A DNA stretch of 64,000 bases from Buddleja alternifolia (GCA_019426215.1 WHWC01000152.1:1-64000); one strand, 5' to 3'; shown: positions 11,401 to 23,029, numbered from the stretch's first letter. Numbers and translations are program-made. The notes: generated by a model from the letters alone, not told the origin.

Positions 11401-12999
11401 ATGGAACGAGGTACAATTTCTAATAATGGACTTAGTTTCCTTTGTGAGGATATAATTTTTCATGTTATGGGAAGGCTATCAAGGGATGCATGCATTGTGG
11501 AGGCAGCCCGATTGGGTCTTTTATCAAAATATTTTCAACATTGTTGGTATTCCATCCCTACTCTTTTATTCGATATTAACCGTTTCGAACAAAGGGGTTA
11601 TCATGGTTTAGATTTTATTCATTTTGTTAATCGCACTATACTTGAACATAATGAAAGTGTGGTTGAAACCTTGAGTTTTGAGTTACCAATGGGGGCCGAG
11701 GCATTGCATTGGATAAGGCAAGAGTGGGTGGCGTTTGGAATAGATCATTCTGTGCGTATACTGAAATTAGTCGGCCAATTGTCCACTTCACTCCCTAACG
11801 GCCTGTTTTTTTCACAAACTCTTGTTCAGTTAAAATTATATCTACCGAACTACATTGTTAGGTGGGAAGATAGTTATGATTTACGAAATTTAAAAAGACT
11901 CATATTGAAGCACATCGTGCTGTATGATAAAACATTTTCTTCCCGCCTTGGAAAATGTTGTCCCGAGTTGAATGATTTGCAGTTATTCAACTGTGATTTT
12001 AGAGGACTAACAGAATTTGAGGCATATTTGCCTTCTGTAAAAAAATTCAAGATGGCATTCAATTGGGCCCAAGGAAATGTGAATATAAAAGTACACTTCC
12101 CCAATGTAGATGTCCTTGTTATATTATTGAAACAAGACGAACAGGGTCCGGGGCATTTACAAGTATTGGGGCCGTTAGCTCGTTCTTTACAATGGATAGT
12201 ACACCGTCATCGACACTACATCGGATCAACTTGCTCGACATACCGACTACTTCGAGAGGTTGTAAAAATGACGAAAGAATTGTTGTCCAGCGAACGAGCA
12301 CGTGTCCCGGTTGATTTTGTTAGGGTATATCTACATATCATTGTTTGAATAAGTGCAAATGCTTTTAAGAAGTTGTTTTGATTTATTTTTTTTGAATTGT
12401 TTGTTTAGAGGTTGGCGCATGTGGATTCTCTACATCGCATTATGGCGAGGTACTTTTTTGTTAATATGCACTGCCTAGAGATCAGGTGTTCGAAGCTGCT
12501 TGACAATCTTGCTGTCACATTGGTGCTCATCAGTAGATGTACAAACTTGAATGAGCTTAAAGTCGATTTGGTGGTAATATTTTAAGTTTTGTGGTTTGTC
12601 GCTTATTAGTTATTACATGGTTTATTAAACACGTTCTATGTTTGAGTTTCTAAAATAAAATTGTAATTGACTTAACATGTGTAGGGTGCACCATGGAAAA
12701 ATGCGGGCATTAGTGTATCCAACTACGTAAAGGACTGGAAGTTGCAAGCAATGGGATTGGAGGCATTGAATGAGGTCACGATCTTCAACTTCTCGGGTTC
12801 AGATTGCGAGCTAAGCTACATTCTGTACGTGTTGTCGCAAGCAACTGAGTTGGGTACACTAAATATCTACTGTGTTAGTCAATTTTTTGATGATCCAATT
12901 GGTGTGTATAAGAGGGCATCAATTAGAGCGTATGAAGCTACCGCGTCAAACAATGTGCAAATTCGTTTCATAAAAGGGGCTTACCCTAGAATTGTTTGA
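11401..12999 (+). CDS. F-box/LRR/FBD protein, copy 1 (intact)
   Basis: Probable SCF ubiquitin-ligase substrate receptor of the plant F-box/FBD/LRR class; the substrate is unknown. Inferred exons are 11401-12324, 12409-12573 and 12685-12999, giving 467 residues. Introns of 84 and 111 nt have GTATAT...TTTAG and GTAATA...TGTAG borders, and all exons end in phase 0. Residues about 11-57 are F-box-like (SFLCEDIIFHVMGRLSRDA), and leucine-rich segments follow at about 115-215 and through exon 2 (NLNELKVDLV). The FBD-like core is at about 385-425. The start sits in a strong context (CAACCATGG). Without splicing, exon 1 would stop inside intron 1 after RVYLHIIV. The C-terminus ends PRIV because a 316-bp deletion in the 3' flank replaced the ancestral IRGE ending. 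Exact borders are by eye. Confidence 0.85.
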
Positions 13000-13225
13000 A
13001 GTGGTTTAAATGAATGAAGAAGTTTGTTAATGATATTCCATTATTAATGGTGATTATGATCTTAATTAATTAATAAAGAATTAATGGTATTACTTATGAT
13101 TGTGTTTCTTGAATTTAGTCCAAACAATTAATGTTTAGATCCATTATTGACTAAACAATATATTAGTTCAAATTCCTCGATGCTCACAAAGAAAGTGAAG
13201 GGGCTACATATTTAATGTGGAAAGG

Positions 13226-13249
13226 GATTGTAAATCATCATTTACAATC
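13226..13249. repeat. 10-bp-stem hairpin in the 3' flank
   Basis: GATTGTAAAT, loop CATC, ATTTACAATC. It is present after nearly every gene copy on both arms. If transcribed downstream of the stop codon it would form a stable stem in the 3' UTR, but it lacks a U-rich tail and no termination role is implied. Confidence 0.6.
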
Positions 13250-13514
13250 TTTACCATAAACAATTATTTTACATAATCAGTCTCAACATATCATAGGATT
13301 ATAGCTTAATCAAAAATGCTAAATGAGATTTAAAATAATAATATATGTATATTGGTTTTACTCCTTAGTTGTACACGGCTGTGCACAACCACCTTATCAT
13401 AAGTATGCTGAGCACCATCCTCTCGGGCCCAAATTCCATCGTTTTAATAGGTTTTTTCGCGTTTTTATATTTTCAGTCGTATTTTTATTTCCAAACTTTA
13501 CCCTGTTTGTATTT

Positions 13515-13800
13515 ACTGTATATTGTGTTATAATATACTGTATAATGGTTTATAAGATTGTAATTGAATGATGTATAAACACACACTGTATAATGGGTTG
13601 TATGATACTGTATAATATGTTATAACATACTGTATAATGGTTTGAAAATCACTAATTGTAAATCATTAATCGCACACTGTATATCACCGTTGTATTTACT
13701 GTATAATGGTTTATAAACTACTGTATAATGGTTTACAACCTACTGTATAATAGTTTAAAAATCACTAATTGTGGTGTCACTAAAATACCACACAGTATAT
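13515..13800. repeat. Degenerate ACTGTATAATGG minisatellite
   Basis: About a dozen imperfect copies of ACTGTATAATGGTTTATAA with spacing near 20 bp or multiples, broken by related A/T-rich words. Equivalent blocks occur twice in every spacer and appear as CCATTATACAGT on the inverted left arm. Its spread across all units shows that it predates the array amplification. Confidence 0.75.
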
Positions 13801-14937
13801 CACCACTCATGTACTGTATTTTGCTTTAAAAAAATATATATATATTTTAAATTTACGAAAGGCAAAAACTGTTTTTGGAATTTGGCCCCAAGCTCTACTT
13901 CAATCTCGAAGGAAACGTCGTTTTAAAAACAACTCAGCATACTTAACATAAGTATGCTGAGCACCATCCTCTCGGGCCCAAATTCCATCGTTTTAATAGG
14001 TTTTTTCGCGTTTTTATATTTTCAGTCGTATTTTTATTTCCAAACTTTACCTTGTTTGTATTTACTGTATATTTGTTTATTAACTATTGTATAATGCATT
14101 AATTAGCAATTGTATTCACTGTATAATGACTTATATGACACTGTATATTAACTAATATGATACTGTATACTGTGTTATAAGATACCGTATAATGGTTTAT
14201 AAGATTGTAACTGTATAGTTATAAACACACACTGTAGAATGGTTTCTATACTATTGTATAATGGTTTACATACTACTGTATTGAAAATCGCCCAATTGGC
14301 CCCTCACGTGACCGGCACGTGTGATTTTCCGGCCAAAATGACCCCGGAAATTTTAAAATCGGACTAAATGTGCCAATTTTTGAAACATATAGGGTATTTT
14401 TGCTAGGGGCAATACATAGAGGACCAAAAGTGAAAAGTCAAGAGACATTTTTTACTCAGCCGTCGTGTCCTTTAATGTGGTTATGTTCAATAATAATTAT
14501 TTATACCCTAAAGTTGTTTCCTTATCTCGATGAAAAATCTTGGGCAGATCTTGAAATTTCATATCTTCTATAAAGGTTAATTAAAGTTGTCAATTGAGTT
14601 CATCGTTTCATTGCATTGTTTTTGTCTTTTATTACTATTCTTTTACCTAATAAGCTAAATATGCCCTTACAAAGAATTAATTAAAGTTAAAGGTTAATTA
14701 TTAAAGTTAAAGAATTAATTAAAGTTAAAGTTAATTAAAGGCTAATTTCAAGATAAAGCTAAATATGCCCTTACAAAGAACAATCTCTTCCTCCACCAAA
14801 CCCTACAAAGAATTTTCAGAGTATAAACAGGGGATATTTGTGAATATCATCTTCCACGAAAAAGGGAAGATATAAACAGAGGAGACAGGGGATCATCTTG
14901 CACGAGTAGCAACAGAGGATAGTTCGTATAAACAACC

Positions 14938-16537
14938 ATGGAACGAGGTACAATTTCTAATAATGGACTTAGTTTCCTTTGTGAGGATATAATTTTTCAT
15001 GTTATGGGAAGGCTATCAAGGGATGCATGCATTGTGGAGGCAGCCCGATTGGGTCTTTTATCAAAATATTTTCAACATTGTTGGTATTCCATCCCTACTC
15101 TTTTATTCGATATTAACCGTTTCGAACAAAGGGGTTATCATGGTTTAGATTTTATTCATTTTGTTAATCGCACTATACTTGAACATAATGAAAGTGTGGT
15201 TGAAACCTTGAGTTTTGAGTTACCAATGGGGGCCGAGGCATTGCATTGGATAAGGCAAGAGTGGGTGGCGTTTGGAATAGATCATTCTGTGCGTATACTG
15301 AAATTAGTCGGCCAATTGTCCACTTCACTCCCTAACGGCCTGTTTTTTTCACAAACTCTTGTTCAGTTAAAATTATATCTACCGAACTACATTGTTAGGT
15401 GGGAAGATAGTTATGATTTACGAAATTTAAAAAGACTCATATTGAAGCACATCGTGCTGTATGATAAAACATTTTCTTCCCGCCTTGGAAAATGTTGTCC
15501 CGAGTTGAATGATTTGCAGTTATTCAACTGTGATTTTAGAGGACTAACAGAATTTGAGGCATATTTGCCTTCTGTAAAAAAATTCAAGATGGCATTCAAT
15601 TGGGCCCAAGGAAATGTGAATATAAAAGTACACTTCCCCAATGTAGATGTCCTTGTTATATTATTGAAACAAGACGAACAGGGTCCGGGGCATTTACAAG
15701 TATTGGGGCCGTTAGCTCGTTCTTTACAATGGATAGTACACCGTCATCGACACTACATCGGATCAACTTGCTCGACATACCGACTACTTCGAGAGGTTGT
15801 AAAAATGACGAAAGAATTGTTGTCCAGCGAACGAGCACGTGTCCCGGTTGATTTTGTTAGGGTATATCTACATATCATTGTTTGAATAAGTGCAAATGCT
15901 TTTAAGAAGTTGTTTTGATTTATTTTTTTTGAATTGTTTGTTTAGAGGTTGGCGCATGTGGATTCTCTACATCGCATTATGGCGAGGTACTTTTTTGTTA
16001 ATATGCACTGCCTAGAGATCAGGTGTTCGAAGCTGCTTGACAATCTTGCTGTCACATTGGTGCTCATCAGTAGATGTACAAACTTGAATGAGCTTAAAGT
16101 CGATTTGGTGGTAATATTTTAAGTTTTGTGGTTTGTCGCTTATTAGTTATTACATGGTTTATTAAACACGTTCTATGTTTGAGTTTCTAAAATAAAATTG
16201 TAATTGACTTAACATGTGTAGGGTGCACCATGGAAAAATGCGGGCATTAGTGTATCCAACTACGTAAAGGACTGGAAGTTGCAAGCAATGGGATTGGAGG
16301 CATTGAATGAGGTCACGATCTTCAACTTCTCGGGTTCAGATTGCGAGCTAAGCTACATTCTGTACGTGTTTGTCGCAAGCAACTGAGTTGGGTACACTAA
16401 ATATCTACTGTGTTAGTCAATTTTTTGATGATCCAATTGGTGTGTATAAGAGGGCATCAATTAGAGCGTATGAAGCTACCGCGTCAAACAATGTGCAAAT
16501 TCGTTTCATAAAAGGGGCTTACCCTAGAATTGTTTGA
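14938..16537 (+). pseudogene. F-box/LRR/FBD protein, copy 2 (frameshift in exon 3)
   Basis: Exons would be 14938-15861, 15946-16110 and 16222-16537. The exon-1 protein is identical to copy 1. In exon 3 an extra T in GTGTTTGTCGC (16369-16371; copy 1 has GTGTTGTCGC) shifts the frame and gives a stop at 16384-16386, inside the FBD-like segment. The predicted product is about 417 residues with an altered end; F-box and LRR parts would survive. The lesion is a one-base homopolymer change, so sequence error is possible. The 3' flank carries the 316-bp deletion, as in copy 1. Confidence 0.8.
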
Positions 16538-18454
16538 AGTGGTTTAAATGAATGAAGAAGTTTGTTAATGATATTCCATTATTAATGGTGATTATGATCT
16601 TAATTAATTAATAAAGAATTAATGGTATTACTTATGATTGTGTTTCTTGAATTTAGTCCAAACAATTAATGTTTAGATCCATTATTGACTAAACAATATA
16701 TTAGTTCAAATTCCTCGATGCTCACAAAGAAAGTGAAGGGGCTACATATTTAATGTGGAAAGGGATTGTAAATCATCATTTACAATCTTTACCATAAACA
16801 ATTATTTTACATAATCAGTCTCAACATATCATAGGATTATAGCTTAATCAAAAATGCTAAATGAGATTTAAAATAATAATATATGTATATTGGTTTTACT
16901 CCTTAGTTGTACACGGCTGTGCACAACCACCTTATCATAAGTATGCTGAGCACCATCCTCTCGGGCCCAAATTCCATCGTTTTAATAGGTTTTTTCGCGT
17001 TTTTATATTTTCAGTCGTATTTTTATTTCCAAACTTTACCCTGTTTGTATTTACTGTATATTGTGTTATAATATACTGTATAATGGTTTATAAGATTGTA
17101 ATTGAATGATGTATAAACACACACTGTATAATGGGTTGTATGATACTGTATAATATGTTATAACATACTGTATAATGGTTTGAAAATCACTAATTGTAAA
17201 TCATTAATCGCACACTGTATATCACCGTTGTATTTACTGTATAATGGTTTATAAACTACTGTATAATGGTTTACAACCTACTGTATAATAGTTTAAAAAT
17301 CACTAATTGTGGTGTCACTAAAATACCACACAGTATATCACCACTCATGTACTGTATTTTGCTTTTAAAAAAAAATATATATTTTTTAAATTTACGAAAG
17401 GCAAAAACTGTTTTTGGAATTTGGCCCCAAGCTCTGCTTCAATCTCGAAGGAAACGTCGTTTTAAAAACAACTCAGCATACTTAACATAAGTATGCTGAG
17501 CACCATCCTCTCGGGCCCAAATTCCATCGTTTTAATAGGTTTTTTCGCGTTTTTATATTTTCAGTCGTATTTTTATTTCCAAACTTTACCTTGTTTGTAT
17601 TTACTGTATATTTGTTTATTAACTATTGTATAATGGATTAATTAGCAATTGTATTCACTGTATAATGACTTATATGATACTGTATACTGTGTTATAAGAT
17701 ACCGTATAATGGTTTATAAGATTGTAACTGTATAGTTATAAACACACACTGTATAATGGTTTCTATACTATTGTATATTGGTTTACATACTACTGTATTG
17801 AAAATCCCCCAATTGGCCCCTCACGTGACCGGCACGTGTGATTTTCCGGCCAAAATGACCCCGGAAATTTTAAAATCAGACTAAATGTGCCAATTTTTGA
17901 AACATATAGGGTATTTTTGGTAGGGGCAATACATAGAGGACCAAAAGTGAAAAGTCAAGAGACATTTTTTACTCAGCCGTCGTGTCCTTTAATGTGGTTA
18001 TGTTTAATAATAATTATTTATACCCTAAAGTTGTTGCCTTATCTCGATGAAAAATCTTGGGCAGATCTTGAAATTTCATATCTTCTATAAAGGTTAATTA
18101 AAGTTGTCAATTGAGTTCATCGTTTCATTGCATTGTTTTTGTCTTTTATTACTATTCTTTTATCTAATAAGCTAAATATGCCCTTACAAAGAATTAATTA
18201 AAGTTAAAGGTTAATTATTAAAGTTAAAGAATTAATTAAAGTTAAAGTTAATTAAAGGCTAATTTCGTGATAAAGCTAAATATGCCCTTACAAAGAACAA
18301 TCTCTTTCTCCACCAAACCCTACAAAGAATTTTCAGAGTATAAACAGGGGATATTTGTGAATATCATCTTCCACGAAAAAGGGAAGATATAAACAGAGGA
18401 GACAGGGGATCATCTTGCACGAGTAGCAACAGAGGATAGTTCGTATAAACAACC
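16538..18454 (+). repeat. Spacer between copies 2 and 3
   Basis: Complete spacer like that after copy 1, with the hairpin at 17472-17500 and a G-box pair near 17823-17839. About 20 bases that precede GATACTGTATACTG elsewhere (TGTATATTAACTAATATGA) are missing near 17675. No gene. Confidence 0.8.
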
Positions 18455-19917
18455 ATGGAACGAGGTACAATTTCTAATAATGGACTTAGTTTCCTTTGTG
18501 AGGATATAATTTTTCATGTTATGGGAAGGTTATCAAGGGATGCATGCATTGTGGAGGCAGCCCGATTGGGTCTTTTATCAAAATATTTTCAACATTGTTG
18601 GTATTCCATCCCTACTCTTTTATTCGATATTAACCGTTTCGAACAAAGAGGTTATCATGCTTTAGATTTTATTCATTTTGTTAATCGCACTATACTTGAA
18701 CATAATGAAAGCGTGGTTGAAACCTTGAGTTTTGAGTTACCAATGGGGGCCGAGGCATTGCATTGGATAAGGCAAGAGTGGGTGGCGTTTAGAATAGATC
18801 ATTCTGTGCGTATACTGAAATTAGTCGGCCAATTGTCCACTTCACTCCCTAACGGCCTGTTTTTTTCACAAACTCTTGTTCAGTTAAAATTATATCTACC
18901 GAACTACATTGTTAGGTGGGAAGATAGTTATGATTTACGAAATTTAAAAAGACCCATATTGAAGCACATCGTGCTGTATGATAAAACCTTTTCTTCCCGC
19001 CTTGGAAAATGTTGTCCCGAGTTGAATGATTTGCAGTTATTCAACTGTGATTTTAGAGGACTAACAGAATTTGAGGCATATTTGCCTTCTGTAAAAAAAT
19101 TCAAGATGGCATTCAATTGGGCCCAAGGAAATGTGAATATAAAAGTACACTTCCCCAATGTAGATGTCCTTGTTATATTATTGAAACAAGACGAACAGGT
19201 TCCGGGGCATTTACAAGTATTGGGGCCGTTAGCTCGTTCTTTACAAAGGATAGTACACCGTCATCGACACTACATCGGATCAACTTGCTCGACATACTGA
19301 CTACTTCGAGAGGTTGTTTAGAGGTTGGCGCATGTGGATTCTCTACATCGCATTATGGCGAGGTACTTTTTTGTTAATATGCACTGCCTAGAGATCAGGT
19401 GTTCGAAGCTGCTTGACAATCTTGCTGTCACATTGGTGCTCATCAGTAGATGTACAAACTTGAATGAGCTTAAAGTCGATTTGGTGGTAATATTTTAAGT
19501 TTTGTGGTTTGTCGCTTATTAGTTATTACATGGTTTATTAAACGCGTTCTTTGTTTGAGTTTCTAAAATAAAATTGTAATTTACTTAACATGTGTAGGGT
19601 GCACCATGGGAAAATGCGGGCATTAGTGTATCCAACTACGTAAAGGACTGGAAGTTGCAAGCAATGGGATTGGAGGCATTGAATGAGGTCACGATCTTTA
19701 ACTTCTCGGGTTCAGATTGCGAGCTAAGCTACATATTGTACGTTTTGTCGCAACAACTGAGTTGGGTACACTAAATATCTACTGTGTTAGTCAATTTTTT
19801 GATGATCGAATTAGTGTGTATAAGAGGGCATCAATTAGAGCGTATGAAGCTACCGCGTCAAACAATGTGCAAATTCATTTCATAAAAGGGGCTTACCCTA
19901 GAATAAGAGGAGAATGA
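18455..19917 (+). pseudogene. F-box/LRR/FBD protein, copy 3 (nonsense plus deletions)
   Basis: The F-box and most of the LRR region are open, but CGA has become TGA at 19298-19300. Just downstream 141 bp are missing, covering the end of exon 1 and nearly all of intron 1, joined at a TTGT microhomology (about 19314). Exon 3 has lost one G (CGCAACAAC for CGCAAGCAAC, about 19752), which shifts the FBD frame. The gene ends ...IRGE-stop, the ancestral form. It cannot make the full protein; a truncated 281-residue F-box protein remains possible. Confidence 0.85.
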
Positions 19918-21379
19918 AAATTGAACTTTAGACAAATTAAAATAGGTAACTAACAATGTAATGGAGTTGATTTTTGAATCTTGTGGTTTGGATGATATGT
20001 TCTAAATATTACTATTTAATGCTTAGATTTAATTTTAGCCATAGAATATAAGTTGATGTAAACAATACCTGATTTTCTTCAAGTTATATGATATATATAT
20101 ATATATATATATAAAAAGTCTCTACTATATAGGTGATTATGAAATCTACGAAGTAGAGATATCAATATACATGTTTATGTGTGACAATGGTCTCTATGCA
20201 TTATGATGAGGCCATAGAATTGTTTGAAGTGGTTTATATGAATGAAGAAGTTTGTTAATGATATTCCATTATTAATGGTGATTATGATCTTAATTAATTA
20301 ATAAAGAATTAATGGTATTACTTATGATTGTGTTTCTTGAATTTAGTCCAAACAATTAATGTTTAGATCCATTATTGACTAAAAAAAAATTAGTTCAAAT
20401 TCCTCGATGCTCACAAAGAAAGTGAAGGGGCTACATATTTAATGTGGAAAGGGATTGTAAATCATCATTTACAATCTTTACCATAAACAATTATTTTACA
20501 TAATCAGTCTCAACATATCATATGATTATAGCTTAATCAAAAATGCTAAATGAGATTTAAAATAATAATATATGTATATTGGTTTTACTCCTTAGTTGTA
20601 CACGGCTGTGCACAATCACCTTATCATAAGTATGCTGAGCACCATCCTCTCGGGCCCAAATTCCATCGTTTTAATAGGTTTTTTCGCGTTTTTATATTTT
20701 CAGTCGTATTTTTATTTCCAAACTTTACCCTGTTTGTATTTACTGTATATTGTGTTATAATATACTGTATAATGGTTTATAAGATTGTAATTGAATGATG
20801 TATAAACACACACTGTATAATGGGTTGTATGATACTGTATAATATGTTATAACATACTGTGTAATGGTTTGAAAATCACTAATTGTATATCATTAATCGC
20901 ACACTGTATATCACCGTTGTATTTACTGTATAATGGTTTATAAACTACTGTATAATGGTTTACAACCTACTGTATAATAGTTTAAAAATCACTAATTGTG
21001 GTGTCACTAAAATACCACACAGTATATCACCACTCATGTACTGTATTTTGCTTTCAAAAAATATATATATATTTTAAATTTACGAAAGGCAAAAACTGTT
21101 TTTGGAATTTGGCCCCAAGCTCTACTTCAATCTCGAAGGAAACGTCGTTTTAAAAACAACTCAGCATACTTAGCATAAGTATGCTGAGCACCATCCTCTC
21201 GGGCCCAAATTCCATCGTTTTAATAGGTTTTTTCGCGTTTTTATATTTTCAGTCGTATTTTTATTTCCAAACTTTACCTTGTTTGTATTTACTGTATATT
21301 TGTTTATTAACTATTGTATAATGGATTAATTAGCAATTGTATTCACTGTATAATGACTTATATGATACTGTATATTAAC
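19918..21379 (+). repeat. 3' flank and spacer after copy 3, up to the retroelement
   Basis: This begins with the part of the 3' flank that copies A, 1 and 2 have lost, the removed segment being bounded by TAGAAT at 19899-19904 and 20215-20220. It includes an (AT)n microsatellite (about 20089-20112) and an inverted pair CTCTACT/AGTAGAG around it. The usual spacer follows, with the hairpin at 21160-21188. The spacer is cut at 21379 by the insertion. No gene. Confidence 0.8.
21375..21379 (+). repeat. Target-site duplication TTAAC (left copy)
   Basis: TTAAC just before the 5' LTR matches TTAAC at 35238-35242 just after the 3' LTR. Uninterrupted spacers read ATATTAACTAATATG at this point, so the duplication arose on insertion. 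Confidence 0.9.
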
Positions 21380-22926
21380 TGTTAGGAATTTCATGTTAGA
21401 AGTTTTGATGATGACAATTAAGTTTTTTTGTTAGACCCCAAAAAAGTTGTAAGTTTATTTTCGTAGAAAACTTGTATAGGCTTTGAAGCATTAGACTTGT
21501 AATAGAATTATTAGGCTTTGTTATCTTACTTTAGAGTGTTAGGCAAAATAGTCTTAGGCTGAGCGTCTGATGATTTCTGAGTGAGTTTATCAGTGGTAAA
21601 GTTCGAAGACTCAAGCGCCTGATCTCAGAAGATAGATACAGTCTCCAAGCGTCCACTTTGGCCAGCTATATCAAGCGTTACCTTTTGGGACAGAAGTGAT
21701 TTCACCTGAATTTACTTCTAAGTCCAGAAGGAGTTTAATGCAAATATTCTCAAAGCATTAAATACCAACGGGTATTAATTTCAAATGCATTAAATGTTGA
21801 TAAGAGCATTTAATATGATAAGCAATGTCAGACGTACGGAGAAGCCACCCTATTGGACTGTCAACTATCTCAGACTGCAGCACCAACTTTCGTGCAGCAG
21901 ATTTTCAGGAAAAAGGACAAAAGTTGTTCACTCGCGAAAGTGAGAGACACGCGCCAGTGCATGTGTCAAACGGACACTTTCTCCAAGAATACCTATAAAT
22001 AGGACTTCAACAACAAACAAAAAAAGAGCAACAATTTTATCAAAGCCAAATTGCTGTTGCATTAAAATCTCATTCCTTAAATTCTCAGAAAAGCCAGAAA
22101 CTTCAAGAAACATCCAAATTGCTTTTCTTATATTCCTGAGACAGTCAACAAATATCTCAAACATTCTTTTTGAAGAAACCAGATTCCTACTGAGATATTA
22201 CCAAGTTGTTTGAACTTCATCAAAATCAAACAAACCTTTTAGAAAATCCCATCCAAGCCTCGCGATCTGTGTGAAGTCGAAGTTGGATACTTGCATCATT
22301 TCTGGGTGAAAGAAGCAAGAGGGTTGAAGTGATTTGAAGCAGAAATCTGTGTGATCAAGGAGCTCAAGTCATCGACATCCATCTCTCCCTAATTTGTAGA
22401 AGATTCTGTGTGATTCTTTGAGAATCATTTTAGTGGATTGCCTCCAAGTGCAAAGGAGAAGAAGGACGTAGTTGGGATTACACCACCCAACGAACCTTAC
22501 AAATATTGTGTTATTTACTTTTCAGTCATTTCATTCATCTATCATATCATTGCATAAGTAAAACACAATCAAAAGCTAAGCACCAAAGAAACATCTTGTG
22601 ACGCTAAAACATTCAAAGAGAAGACTCCAAAATCATTCCGCTGTGCTAACCCTGATTAAAAGAACTGAACGCTTAACCTACAAGGTCAAAGTATTCAATT
22701 CCTGAAGTCTAAGTTAACTTTATAAAACAGTCTTCATTAGACGCTTCACAAAGTCTCAAATATCTTATGTGAACGCTAAGGTGAAGCGTCACACACTTCA
22801 AGCGCCTATCATTTCAAGCGTCGAAATACGTTTAATACGAAATCTTTTTTAGTCGGAAAAGACTTAAGGGTCTATTCAACCCCCCCCCCCCTTCTAGACC
22901 CTTTCGTATGCCACTTGGGACCAACA
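21380..22926 (+). repeat. 5' LTR
   Basis: 1547 bp, TG...CA ends, nearly identical to 33696-35237. It contains a TATA box (21994-22002) and a 12-C run near 22880-22891 that is 8 C in the other LTR. The words AAGCGTC/AAGCGCC and their complements are conspicuously frequent. An open frame on the opposite strand (21928-22164) is present in both LTRs only because the LTRs are copies. Confidence 0.95.
21994..22002 (+). promoter_or_regulatory. LTR TATA box
   Basis: TATAAATAG in the middle of the LTR; it probably fixes the U3/R border about 25-30 bp downstream. The same motif is at 34308-34316 in the 3' LTR. Confidence 0.65.
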
Positions 22927-22928
22927 AG

Positions 22929-22942
22929 TGGTATCAGAGCGG
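22929..22942 (+). other. Primer binding site, initiator tRNA-Met
   Basis: TGGTATCAGAGCGG lies two bases after the LTR end. TGGTATCAGAGC is the usual copia site complementary to the 3' end of initiator tRNA-Met. Confidence 0.9.
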
Positions 22943-23029
22943 TTAATTTTGAAATTTTAAAATTTCCAAGCATAACTGCTTGTTTAGATCATTTTCTTTC
23001 AAAATCTAGTTGTTTTTTAAAGCTTAGAT

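Larger units (their letters stand above)
13000..14937 (+). repeat. Spacer between copies 1 and 2
   Basis: A single complete spacer with the standard landmarks. AATAAA at 13072-13077, about 75 bp after the stop, is a plausible poly(A) signal for copy 1. A 10-bp-stem hairpin (GATTGTAAAT/ATTTACAATC, loop CATC) is at 13226-13249. Degenerate ACTGTATAATGG repeats fill about 13515-13800 and 14070-14280. No gene. Confidence 0.85.

Noticed and set aside
11874..12104. Open frames antisense to exon 1 (also 3496-3726, 15411-15641, 43633-43863)
   Set aside because: Shadows of the F-box exon on the opposite strand, with no independent support.
11401..12348. Exon 1 read as a complete 315-residue intronless gene
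   Set aside because: The last seven codons lie in intron 1. A good GTATAT donor, a TTTAG acceptor and phase-0 continuation into LRR and FBD-like exons support the spliced model.
13323..13571. Recurring small ORF starting MRFKIIIYVYW in nearly every spacer (also 6815-7081, 8529-8795, 9947-10213, 41545-41793)
   Set aside because: It is conserved only because the spacer is duplicated. It runs into the ACTGTATAATGG repeat, varies in length with that repeat, and has no recognisable domain.
13515..13800. Regularly spaced repeats considered as a CRISPR array
   Set aside because: Repeats are degenerate and A/T-rich with no uniform spacers, in a plant nuclear context.
19899..20220. The 316-bp 3'-flank segment considered as a transposon insertion with TAGAAT target duplication
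   Set aside because: Its ends are not inverted repeats, a further TAGAAT lies inside it, and the coding frame extends naturally into it (IRGE-stop). A deletion in the other copies is simpler.
21928..22164. 78-residue antisense ORF present in both LTRs (again at 34242-34478)
   Set aside because: Identical because the LTRs are copies. It crosses the LTR TATA box and leader and has no domain.
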